Source of the DNA: Asterella californica
Taxonomy: Eukaryota; Streptophyta; Marchantiopsida; Marchantiales; Aytoniaceae
Reading direction: 5' to 3'
Length of the DNA: 64,000 bases
NCBI GenBank assembly: GCA_036924285.1
Contig: JAYKYS010000025.1
Coordinates: 992,001 to 1,056,000, forward strand
Part shown: one piece after another, positions 36,431 to 45,480 of the stretch
How positions within the stretch are numbered: the stretch's first letter is position 1
Layout of the letters: every line of letters starts with the position of its first letter
Made by a program: the position numbers and the translations under genes
The notes under the pieces: model-generated
The model's database searches: none
Told to the model about the DNA's origin: nothing
The model's input: the letters and a program-made list of their open reading frames with translations, nothing else

Positions 36431-36441
36431 CTCCCACTCAG
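36431..36441 (-). other. Polypurine tract of the copia element
   Basis: In element sense CTGAGTGGGAG lies immediately before the 3' LTR. It is purine-rich and would prime plus-strand DNA synthesis. Confidence 0.8.
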
Positions 36442-36465
36442 TAACAGTTCGGATAAAAATATTTC

Positions 36466-39400
36466 TTAGCTAGAAAACATTCCTAGCTTCGGTAGTAGAT
36501 AATCCAACTTGGGAGCTGGTAAGCTCTTTGTCAGAATATCTGCAACCATGTCCTCAGTAGGACAATATCTAACTTCTATAACTTTTCCAGCGACATGATC
36601 TTTGATGAAGTGATATCGGATGTCGATGTGCTTCGTACGGTCGTGGAACTTGCTGGTGTCGACAAGGGCCATAGCACTTTGGTTGTCACAATATGTAACG
36701 GTCGGCTCCTTGTCATGCAATCCGATGTCGGTCAGGAGCTGACGTAACCAGATTGTCTGAGCAGCTCGTGCTAAGAGCTACGTATTCTGCCTCTGTACTT
36801 GACAAGGCTACTGACTTCTGTCTCTTGGAGGACCAACTGATGACTCCTCCAGAGTAGATGAAGCAATGTCCTGATGTGGATCGTCTTGTCTCCGCATGTC
36901 CTCCCCAATCAGCATCTGTGTAACCGAATAGAGAGTAAGGCTGGGGTGAGTGAGCATACTCAAGGTACAAATTTAAAGTTCCTTTGATGTAACGAAAAAT
37001 CCGCTTCATAGCGGCAATGTGCTTAGGTCCAGGACTACTCATGAACTGGGAGAGTACACTAATGGGATAAGACAAATCAGGACGAGTACATACTGCAGCC
37101 CAATTAATAGAGCCGGCTGCACTCTGATAAGGATAACTATTGCATAGCTTCTTTTCATCCTCAGTGACGGGAGAGTCATCCGAAGACAGTTTCTCACCTG
37201 TAACTAGAGGGGTGCTTACAAGTTTGCAGTCCTGTAAGCCAAACTGAAATAGTTTCTGTGTCAAATACAAAGTTTGACTAAGTCTGATAGTGCCAGAAGA
37301 TGGATCACGGTTAATCTCAATGCTAAGGCAATGATGGACTGGACCGATGTCAGTCATGCTGAACCGCGAGCTCAATTTTCCTTTTACGTGAGACAGTAGA
37401 GCCTCACTGCTGCTGGCAATCACAGTGTCATCCACGTAGAGGGCAAGGATGACGAAGTGCTGTTTCTGGTGCAAGTAGTAAACATTTCCGTCTGCACCGG
37501 ACTTAGCAAATCTAAGAGAAAGCAAGAAGTTGTCGATGATCAAGTACCATTCTCTTGATGATTGCTTAAGACCGTAGAGAGTCTTGAGCAATCTGCATAC
37601 TTGACTGCGCCTTGCTGTAGTCACGCCTTCCGGAACACTCATGTATATTTCCTCGTTAAGTTTTCCATTCAGAAATGCAGTTTTAACATCCATTTGATGT
37701 ACATGTAGATTATACTGCGCTGAGATGGCAAGGATGAGCCGTATTGACTGAATGCGGACTACAGGGGAAAATGTTTCTGTGTAGTCCAACCCGTAGATCT
37801 AGGTGAAACCAAGAACCACTAGTCTCGCCTTATAACGAGCAATGGACCCATCGGTATTAAGTTTTAACTTAAAGGTCCACTTACATGTTATGGTCGGCGT
37901 CCTCGTGGCAAGTCGGTGAGCTTCCAGGTGCCGTTAGATTCGTGGGAATCTAGCTCCTCCTCTATTGCTCTTCTCCACTGATCGGCATCAGGAGAAGATA
38001 CTGCTTCTGTGTAAGAAACAGGTTCCATTGGCACTAGTTTAAGAGTTACCATCAATGCACGCTTGGTGTTCTTCCGAGACTTCGGGATCAGCGATGAAGG
38101 GTCGTAGCCTTCATCTGGGTTCCGTTGTGGAGGAACTGAATGTCGAGCTGATCGTCTCAATGGAGGCGGTGTGGGAAATCCAATGGAGGAAGAGAGGACT
38201 CGCTGTGGGTGGAGCCGGAAACTCGTGGTAAGCGTGGTGATGTGCGCCGAAGGTAAGGATGGCGCGGACTCAAGTTCTCTGCAGGGGGAGAGTGAGTGCT
38301 TGAAGAATGAGAACGTGGAGGACGACTGCTCCCACTGGACTGTGTACTGCTAGTGACTCCTCCGCTAGGGCCATAACTGCTAGGACTCCTCCTCCAGATC
38401 CAAGACCAACGGATGGGGTTGGAGCTGGATTGACAGGAGATGGTAGAGGAACTCCCACTGAAGGGAAACCGGGAGAGACCAACGAGAAATGAGCTGGGCC
38501 AGCTGAAGGAGCGGGCACAGTATGATAAAAATGGACGTCGGTCTCAGGAGATGCTTGAGTGAGTGGGAGATCAGCAGAGGGGGTGGATGTGGGAGGGAGA
38601 GTCGGAGAAGACTCATCGAAGATGACATCACGAGAAGTGAAGGTATGACCGTCAGATTTTCTTTGGAGACGATAACCCTTACTCTGGCCGCTATAGCCAA
38701 GGAAGATACACTCGTGAGAGCGATCATCGAGCTTTGTGCGCTCAACCTCGGGGACCTGGGAAAAAGCGCGACAGCCAAAGACGCGTAGAAAGGAGAGATC
38801 GGGTCGACGAGGTGTTGTGGAGGCATAGGAGTGCCAGAGTTCATAAGGTGTGGTCATAGACGGGATAGCCTTAGACGGACACCGGTTCTGGAGGAAAGTG
38901 GCGCAAGTGATTGCTTCACCCCAGAAGGGCTTGATGAGCTTGGAAGTGTAGAGCATAGAACGGACAGCATCAAGCAAGCTGCGGTTCTTACGTTCAGCGA
39001 CGCCATTCTGCTGAGGAGAGTAAGGGACTGTGAATTGACGCTGGATGCCACGCTCGCGACAGAAAGCGTCAAAAGCAGCTGAACGATATTCCCCGCCATT
39101 GTCAGATCGCAAAGTGACGAGAGATTGACCAGTGGCGCGCTCAGCAAATGCTAGATAGTCCCGGAAAGCAGCAAAACAGTCGTAGAGAAGACGAGTGACA
39201 GTGTAGCGCGAGTAATCATCAATAAAGGTGATGAAATACTCATAGCCAGAAAAGGTGCAAGAGGAGATGCGACCACTAATATCAGAATGGACCAGTGCTA
39301 GAGGACGAGTGGATCGAGTGGAGCTAGCACGTGGGAATTTAGTGCGTGCATGCTTGCCGTGTGCACAAGCTGGACAAATATCCTCAGAGAGCGGGAAGGA

Positions 39401-39655
39401 GGGTAGACCGGTAACATACCTGCGGTGGCTCAGCTCATGAACTCGATGATGGTTGATATGGCCGAGTCGCTGATGCCACAGGGTAGAGAGATCGCCCGTC
39501 GTAGTAACAAGGGCACATGGTCTAGGTGGCGTCGGTGGAGGAGTCCGACTGCCAGATGTGAAACCCTGAAGGCCTGCCAACAAATGCGGAGGAGACCGAG
39601 GCCGAGAAAAGGAAGGACCCGACTGCTCGCCAAAGAGAAACCGAGATGAAGCCAA
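36466..39655 (-). pseudogene. Copia pol: pre-integrase, integrase, reverse transcriptase, RNase H, with broken frame
   Basis: The 39655-38270 frame holds the GAG-pre-integrase (LWHQRLGH; CPACAHGKH zinc ligands) and the integrase core with LVHSDISG, LRSDNGGEY and PYSPQQNGVAERKNR, which gives the DDE residues. It then has the YELWHSY...FGCRAF linker and a Pro/Ser-rich stretch. The 38160-37888 and 37789-36713 frames hold the reverse transcriptase (DVKTAFLNGKL, LYGLKQSSREW, LYVDDTVIAS) and the start of RNase H (GYTDADWGG, STEAEYVALS). The 36720-36466 frame holds the RNase H end (YCDNQSAMAL, HIDIRYHFIKD, DILTKSLP). Breaks are a frame change near 38,385, another at about 37,888, an in-frame TAG at 37801-37799, and a one-base-deletion-like change near 36,768. 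Catalytic residues themselves are preserved. Confidence 0.93.
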
Positions 39656-40763
39656 GTGAGCATAATAGGGACTGTAAGGACGAGGTCAAGAAGGCCCTCT
39701 GTCCCACCTTGGGGGACAATGTCCCTATTAGGGGGATCGTCCCCCTGGTCCCTGGACGGACGGTCGTCCGTGGGGAACGGACGGCCGTCGGGGCTGGCCC
39801 CGGACGGACTGCCAACAGGGCAGTCCGCGGGGGTTGGCCTGCGGGCCCCTCCGTGCGGGGATGCGCATCCCCATGATCATATCTCCACGGCGGCGGGAAT
39901 ATGGCGCTCGCATCCCCACTCGGGGGATGCGGGGGTTGCGCTAGTAGGTGCAGGGGCAGCGTCGTGGAGTCCGCATCGCTGCTTCTGCTGACGGGGTGGG
40001 GAGGGAGCGGCACCCCCGATGTGGGGGTGCCATGATGTGGGAGATGGCCCCATCTCCATCCAGATCCCCACTGTGTGGGGAAGGGTTATCCCCTGTGCGG
40101 AGATAATTCAGGTGTCCCCGCACGCTGCGGGGTGCCGGCGCCTGCGCGCCGTGCGCACCATGCGCGGATGGGGTCCCCGACCCCATCTCCGATTAGCACG
40201 GGGGTGTCTAGCCCGCGTGGGGGCGCGTTTACCAGGGGACGCGCGAGGAAGTTTCCGGGGTCTTCCCAATCGACGGGGACCAGTAAGGACGTTGGACTTG
40301 TTGGACTTGGATCGATCCGCGTAGAGTGAAGAGGTGTGCTCCCAATGGACTCGATCCGTGTGCTGCCAGTGGACGCGCGTGGAAGAGGTGGTGTCCTAAC
40401 AGGAAATTGACCAAGGGGTGTCATGGTGAGGGGGGTAGACCCCGCGCAGACTGAATTTGGGCCTTCATTTTCCAAGTGAGACAACTCCGAATTTGGTGGA
40501 GTGATAGGGACTTCTCTAGTGAGAGAGTGCTCCGAATTAGGGATTTGAAAATTCCGTGAGCGACTTGGCTGAATTTCTGCTTGGGTGTGCGCATTCTGTG
40601 AGGCGGGGCTTGGCCTGGACCGTGAGAAGCGGATCCTGCGCATGTTGCGGTTGAATAGTGAGGTGCTAGTCCGCTGATTAGATTGCGGTCTAGCTCGCAA
40701 GCGCGGTCCTGATCTCTGGCTAAGTGGTAGTGTGTGGATTACTGAAGTCCTACCAGCTGTAGC
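39500..40763 (-). other. Extra segment between copia protease and integrase
   Basis: Copia homology stops near gag-pro residue 445 (about 40763) and resumes at GDLSTLWHQRLGH (about 39500). Usual copia elements have only a few tens of residues here. The first two thirds stay open in the gag frame and encode a Ser/Thr/Pro/Arg-rich sequence with no known domain. The gag frame stops at 40088-40086, and pol is read in another frame from about 39655. The segment is far more GC-rich than the host flanks and contains the hairpin array. Confidence 0.8.
39713..40187. repeat. Array of at least twelve different perfect GC-rich hairpins
   Basis: Back-to-back stems (arm / loop): 39713-39725 GGGACA, 1 nt; 39730-39746 AGGGGGA, 3 nt; 39756-39771 ACGGACG, 2 nt; 39790-39801 GGGGC, 2 nt; 39805-39827 CGGACTGCC, 5 nt; 39857-39872 GGGGATGCGCATCCCC, no loop; 39873-39880 ATGATCAT. 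Next come 39910-39930 GCATCCCC, 5 nt; 40009-40031 GGCACCCCC, 5 nt; 40040-40057 GGAGATGG, 2 nt; 40065-40081 TCCCCAC, 3 nt; 40116-40132 CCCCGCA, 3 nt; 40167-40187 GATGGGGTC, 3 nt. A weaker one follows at 40223-40244. The arms are perfectly paired within each unit but differ between units, so this is not a tandem repeat. Confidence 0.93.
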
Positions 40764-42098
40764 TACAAGCGCGGTTTGGTCAGCGACCAAAATTGAATTG
40801 CCGAGCATGTAGAGATCGTCGACGGTGGGGCAGGGAGCAAGCACTTGATCAAATCTGTCTTCAAGGTGACAGAATCCGTTGCCAATTAGGCACCAGCCGC
40901 CATTGGCATCGAATTGCCGAGCTGAGAATAAATTCTTTTGCAAGGCGGGCACGTGAAGAACGTCACGTATGTACACGTGCTCACCGTTGAGCAGGCGCAC
41001 TTCCACCATGCCAGAATCAGCAACGTGAATAGTGGTGTTGTCACCGAGTAGAATCGCATCATTTTCGGTGTTCTCAGCAGAGACGGGTGAGTATTCGACG
41101 AATTGTCGTCGATTGTGCGCCATGTGGTGTGTGACACCCGTGTCCACATACCAGTTAGGATCAGCTGTCTGCACGATTGCAGACGAACATTGTGTCACCA
41201 AAACCCGACGAGTGTTGCCGTTGTTGTTCTGAGAACGGCGATTCTTGTTCTTATTCTTGTTACCAGCAGTCGAGTTTTCGTTACTGCTGCTGGGCTTGTC
41301 CGGGCACTCAGCGATGCGGTGCCCGGGCTTGTTGCACTGGAAACATTTCTCGTTAGGATCTGGCGGTCTCTTCGGTGGCTGGTTACCGCCTTGTCGGTTG
41401 CCACCATTGTTGCACCGGTTGTTGCCATTGCGACCTCCTTGCCGGCGACCTGCAAACAAGGCAGTGGATGGTTCCATCGATAGCTTGCGCCCGATCGTTT
41501 CCTCTTGAATGAAGAAGGTGATGAGGTCCTGTAGCGAGAGATTTGGGTTCGTTCTCATCGTCTGCAAGAATAGATGGTAGTTGTTGGGCATGCTGCCCAT
41601 CAACGCGAGGACTTGCTCCTCGTTGGCAATTATCAATCCAGCTGAAGTCATCTGCTGGATGAGAGACTTGAAGTTGTTGACATGTTGGGTAACAGTCTCG
41701 TTGGGTTTCATCTTTAAAACCCGCAACTTCTCTCTCAAATGCATCTTGGTCACCATGTCTTGACCTGCAAAGTGTTTGGTCAAGGTGGACCATGCATCGT
41801 TCGATGTGGCGCAGGACATTAGATGTCCTGCCACGCTGTTCTCGCAACATTCGTTGATCGCTGCGAGTGCGTTAACGTCACGTTGATCCCAATCTGCGAT
41901 GCTACCGGGTCCGGTAGCAAGGGGAGGGATGGGTACCGCAGTACCTCCGGGTGTCGTGGCACGTGGTCTCTGCACGTTCCCTTCCACGATGTCAAGAACA
42001 CCATGGGCCCTGAGCCGCAAGATTGTCTTGTGCTTCCACAGCGTGAAGTATGTGTCATCGAACTTGGCCCAGCCTTTGGTGTCAAAGGGGGCAGACAT
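40086..42098 (-). CDS. Copia gag-protease open frame, 670 codons
   Basis: It starts at ATG 42098-42096. Residues 1-205 form the UBN2/gag_2 capsid-like region (WKHKTILRLRAHGVLDIVEG; DAWSTLTKHF; LMGSMPNNY). A basic Gly/Asn/Arg linker follows, then the zinc knuckle CFQCNKPGHRIAEC at 252-265 (C-X2-C-X4-H-X4-C). The aspartic protease motif WYVDTGVTHHM is at 317-327, DTG at 319-321, with LLGDNTTIHVADSG and VLHVPALQKNLFSARQ after it. Residues after about 445 are a Ser/Pro/Arg-rich extension without copia similarity, reaching into the hairpin array before the stop. Gag packages element RNA and protease matures the polyprotein. The frame itself is intact, unlike pol. Confidence 0.92.
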   Translation of the reverse strand: MSAPFDTKGWAKFDDTYFTLWKHKTILRLRAHGVLDIVEGNVQRPRATTPGGTAVPIPPLATGPGSIADWDQRDVNALAAINECCENSVAGHLMSCATSNDAWSTLTKHFAGQDMVTKMHLREKLRVLKMKPNETVTQHVNNFKSLIQQMTSAGLIIANEEQVLALMGSMPNNYHLFLQTMRTNPNLSLQDLITFFIQEETIGRKLSMEPSTALFAGRRQGGRNGNNRCNNGGNRQGGNQPPKRPPDPNEKCFQCNKPGHRIAECPDKPSSSNENSTAGNKNKNKNRRSQNNNGNTRRVLVTQCSSAIVQTADPNWYVDTGVTHHMAHNRRQFVEYSPVSAENTENDAILLGDNTTIHVADSGMVEVRLLNGEHVYIRDVLHVPALQKNLFSARQFDANGGWCLIGNGFCHLEDRFDQVLAPCPTVDDLYMLGNSILVADQTALVATAGRTSVIHTLPLSQRSGPRLRARPQSNQRTSTSLFNRNMRRIRFSRSRPSPASQNAHTQAEIQPSRSRNFQIPNSEHSLTREVPITPPNSELSHLENEGPNSVCAGSTPLTMTPLGQFPVRTPPLPRASTGSTRIESIGSTPLHSTRIDPSPTSPTSLLVPVDWEDPGNFLARPLVNAPPRGLDTPVLIGDGVGDPIRAWCARRAGAGTPQRAGTPELSPHRG

Positions 42099-42270
42099 TT
42101 TGTATCAGATTGATCGCTGGAACGGTGAAATTCTGTTAGCGAAGGTACAGAATATGGGTGCGTGAAGCGTCCTTCGCGCAACAGCTGAAGCGTCCTCCAA
42201 CTGCTCTCACCTAAGGGCCGAAGGCCTACCTAGTGCCTATGCTATTGTGCTAGTGCATCAACAATGCAAA

Positions 42271-42282
42271 GCTCTGATACCA
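42271..42282 (-). other. Primer-binding site, initiator Met-tRNA type
   Basis: In element sense TGGTATCAGAGC follows the 5' LTR directly. This is the standard plant copia primer-binding site complementary to the 3' end of initiator methionine tRNA. Confidence 0.95.
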
Positions 42283-42546
42283 TGTTTGAAATGGACTGCT
42301 AATAGAATAGACTAAGGTAAAACTCTAAGTCACGGCATAAGGACAGTATGAGAGTGTGGAGAGAGCTCCTCAAGAGAGTGTAGGCAAAACCAAGTAAGTA
42401 GATACTCAATAATGTACAATGGCCTTCAGCCAGAATAATATACCTTGGGGTCTTGGCCTTGGTGACCTTACGAAAGGTCACCATCCTAAAAGCCTGAACT
42501 GCTTACTGCTAAGAGGGGTATTCACACTACGTACGGTATTCTAACA
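42283..42546 (-). repeat. 5' LTR of the copia element
   Basis: It is 264 bp with TG...CA ends and should contain the element's promoter. It differs from the other LTR only at the base next to the inner edge region (42287). It is followed by CTACT. Confidence 0.97.
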
Positions 42547-42713
42547 CTACTGGTGTAAGTAAACCAGTAGTACTAGTAAATATGTATATTGGAGTCTACA
42601 CCAACAGACCTAGTTTTTCTAGTTTAGCCCGGAACAGAGTATAGCGGGAGAAAGTTTTGCCTGACATTATTTCCTGACAAGTATACTACTCAGATAAATC
42701 AGAATGTATTTCC

Positions 42714-43085
42714 CAACACCATGCATATTCACCTCCTCTATTTTTCTATGGAAGTGTCAAATATCCAGAGGCTTAATTTATTCCCTTACCCTCGTCATTA
42801 AATTAATATATAAATAGCTACAGGTTCCTGAGTTTTTTCTAAAGGTATTAAATTAATATATAAATAGCTACAGGTTCCCGAGCTTGTACCTTTAGAAAGC
42901 GATGCAGTCTACTCAGGTTTTATGGTTTATATATCCAACACCATGCATATTCATCTCCTCTATTTTTCGATGGAAGAGATAAATATCCAGACGTTTAATT
43001 TATTATCTAATTGTCACATTAAATTAATATATAAATAGTTACAAGTTCCCGAGCTTGTAACTTTAGAAGCTATGCAATCTACTCA
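42714..43085. repeat. Degenerate direct repeats with ACACCATGCATATTCA and AAATTAATATATAAATAG blocks
   Basis: The block AACACCATGCATATTCA(C/T)CTCC with downstream AAATATCCAGA occurs at about 42714 and about 42939. The block TTAAATTAATATATAAATAG(C/T)TACA(G/A)GTTCC occurs at about 42798, 42847 and 43018. A similar sequence (GCATATTTCACCTCC...TTTTAATTTATTACCTAACCC) lies at about 50866-50920, and a shorter match near 34128-34170, so it is a dispersed repeat. Confidence 0.7.
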
Positions 43086-44120
43086 AGCTTTATGGTTTAC
43101 GTATCCTGCGTTTCAAAGCACTAATAGTTTACATTTATAAAATACTTTTATTACTTTTATTTATTTAATATATAATTTTTATTTAACACTTATATATTTC
43201 CCCGTTAACAGCAAGAGCACAAGTTCCTAGAAGTTCATGGAGCATGCATATTATTTACCCAAATGCTTTGAGTTACATGGACACTCTCTGCTACCTCTGT
43301 TTTCCGCTATGTCACTAGACCCTTAAATGCACACATGAACAAGTTGAATTTCTCTTCATTAAAAGTTTTTAATTACAAATATCTAAGAAAATTTACCATT
43401 TTTCACATCTCTTATGTACTTGAGTAGACACACTCTACTGGTGTCTCAAATCACAGTAAAGTCAGAAGCCTTGACTGGCAGACTGTAAACATCGCGGATT
43501 TTCAAGTAGTATTTGAATTTATAGCTAAACAAAGTCGTTGCCTTGCAGCTATCAGCTCTATTCCTGAATTGTTTACTTCATGACAAACCTTACAGATGGT
43601 CTCTCCCATATATCCGTTGCTACTTTCTTCCTCTACTCCTGAGTTGCATTCCTAGATAAGAGTAGCGAATGATAATTGACTGCTTTCTCAGCGTCTGCAC
43701 GAGCACCTAACTTGTCACCTAAACACGATATTCTATGTGTCAAGATTTTATCATCATTCCTTGAGATCCGGATCCCCAAGGCTCTGTTTAGATCTACAAG
43801 GGCTCCTTGCACATCTCAACACCCTTCTCTCTTGCCATGACAAGTACTTGCCTGGGCTCTGGAGCAAATGTGTGCTGCTCTGTCCAACTGTTCCACAGCT
43901 CCTTGACAGTCGTGAGTGGGCTTCATCCTAGAAAAGGGTAGGAACCTGCACGCCAATAAAATGTATCTTTAGTACCTTTTTCCCGTAAGGGGGTTTACTC
44001 TCACCTGGTTCTACTAAAAATTCATGAAGCCAGATGATGGCGACACGAGACGTCACGACATCCTGTAGACTTAAGACTTAAAACTGTCAGGTGAACGAGG
44101 ATTTGCATAGCCCTCCGTTT
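43086..44120. other. Non-coding stretch, nothing firmly supported
   Basis: A 64-codon frame at 43737-43931 is not recognised on either strand. The rest is AT-rich. Confidence 0.4.
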
Positions 44121-44399
44121 TTTAACATAGTTTTGCAAAGAAATGAGTTACGACTCCGGTTAGCTGTTTCCATGGTTTTCTTGCCTTGCCATACTTGAGC
44201 CTAGCCCCACTCAGCAGAAGAATAATGGACAAAACTTTAATAGAGCGCAGATTAAGCGTTGGCCATTGGAACATACAAAGAAGATCTCTTGATGCCCTTG
44301 CCGCAGCTCGTTTGCCCTGTTCAAGAAGTCCTCGAGAGCATTCACCTACTTGTCCTGATCTAACTTCTCTGAACCTCGTCCAATCAGCGATTCTGAGTA

Positions 44400-44640
44400 A
44401 TTGAGGAATGGATCGATACACGCTTGCTGTTGGAGGATACTCAGAGCTCTTGCTGCTTACCTTTGAACGAACCCACTTATGTCCTCAGACAGCAGACCTA
44501 GAACCTTTTCCAGAGCCTTTGGATATGTAGCCCATAACATTCTTTTGTTCCTCCTTCAAAGCAAGACCCAGCATACCGCTGAATGCTTTCTGGCACAATC
44601 TCGATAACAAGCATACAAGCGCCTCAAGAGAACCTGGAAA
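44400..44640 (-). pseudogene. Unrecognised helical-repeat-like gene fragment
   Basis: Minus-strand frames read FPGSLEALVCLLSRLCQKAF and, in a second frame, ATYPKALEKVLGLLSEDISG followed after a stop by AARALSILQQQACIDPF. The Leu/Ala spacing is that of HEAT/ARM-type helices. Two frame changes or stops are present. It lies directly downstream of the helicase remnant but does not match the ISE2 C-terminus I know. It could be a separate fragment or a spliced exon. Confidence 0.3.
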
Positions 44641-44652
44641 GGTTGCCATCTG

Positions 44653-45480
44653 TTACTTCACCCAAAAACTTTGCTCAATCAACTCCCGTTCCTGACTCAC
44701 AGGTCGTTCGAAGATGACAGTTTTGGGCTCTTCGATTTCAGGCTTACCCTCTATTTTCCGGACCATTCCTCCAGCCCAAAGATTCAATGCCATTCTATAG
44801 GTTGCAGTGAACTGGGACACAATAGGGTCCGAACCTGCAAAGAGAAGTTTACAGCAGTCCTGGGCCCTTCGAAAGGAGGTTTGAACTTTAACCACATGAC
44901 CCTGCTCATTGATTCCCCTGCGACCTGCACGCCCTGCAATTTGGGAACATGGGACTGGAAGGAAGAATGTCCGGAGTGCCCAGAATCTCCTTTTCCGCTG
45001 AGGGATGACAAAACTGTCGTCCGAGCAGGCATGTTTACTTATGCGGAAAGAGTTTCGGTAGCAAAACCCACTTTTACCTAAAGATTTTCTTTCACGAAGG
45101 CTTTCCAAGTGGGCAAGCACCAGCATGATGAGTAGCCACTCGCCTGGTGGGTGGTTCAACAGCAGACTGTCGGATGGCCTAAGGATGCTGCTTCTGAGAC
45201 TCGATAATGGCATCTCTCAGCTGCATCGACTCGTCTCCGTAAAGTAATGAATCTGCTAGATATTTCACAGCCGTGTCACAACCTCTTCTACTGAATATGT
45301 ACCAGATGCTGATAGCATATCTCTAGCGACCAACTGTTCTAAATTTTTCTCTTACTTGAGGGACTTGTCTCCTCCGCAGCATGGCGATCACTTCTTCTGA
45401 TAGCACTTCTCTCGCATTTCCCTAACCATCTGCCCGTCTTCTTCCGGATCCATTTTCATTACCCCTACCATGGCCACTCC
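44653..45480 (-). pseudogene. ISE2-like DExH-box RNA helicase fragment
   Basis: Minus-strand frames carry pieces in the order of the ISE2 helicase core. RRRQVPQV (about 45385) comes first, then YIFSRRGCDTAVKYLADSLL (about 45300), a degenerate VATHHAGACPL (about 45145) and MPARTTVLSSLSGKGDSG (45032). Motif VI QIAGRAGRRGINEQGHVVKV (about 44946) follows, then CKLLFAGSDPIVSQFTATYRMALNLWAGG and LIEQSF. ISE2 is a Ski2-related RNA helicase of chloroplasts that affects plasmodesmata. Walker A and B motifs are absent, and at least two frame shifts and stops interrupt the sequence. An acidic stretch at 45683-45465 could be a displaced N-terminal piece. This is a decayed partial copy. Confidence 0.8.

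Larger units (their letters stand above)
36167..42546 (-). mobile_element. Complete Ty1/copia LTR retrotransposon, 6.38 kb
   Basis: Two 264-bp LTRs (36167-36430 and 42283-42546) in TG...CA form are flanked by the 5-bp duplication CTACT. In minus-strand sense the order is LTR, primer-binding site, gag with zinc knuckle, protease, an extra 1.2-kb segment, GAG-pre-integrase, integrase, reverse transcriptase, RNase H, polypurine tract, LTR. This is copia order. The LTRs differ at one base (36171 G against 42287 T), so insertion is recent. The pol reading frame is nevertheless interrupted four times. A diverged solo LTR of the family lies at 25.9 kb. Confidence 0.97.

Noticed and set aside
38522..39082. 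Plus-strand frames opposite the copia integrase
   Set aside because: They are shadows of the minus-strand pol gene.
39713..40187. Reading the hairpin array as a CRISPR array
   Set aside because: The stems all differ in sequence and are not separated by uniform spacers; the host is eukaryotic.
39522..40329. Several long frames on both strands across the GC-rich hairpin segment
   Set aside because: GC-rich palindromic DNA is stop-poor on both strands, so openness there is not evidence of coding.
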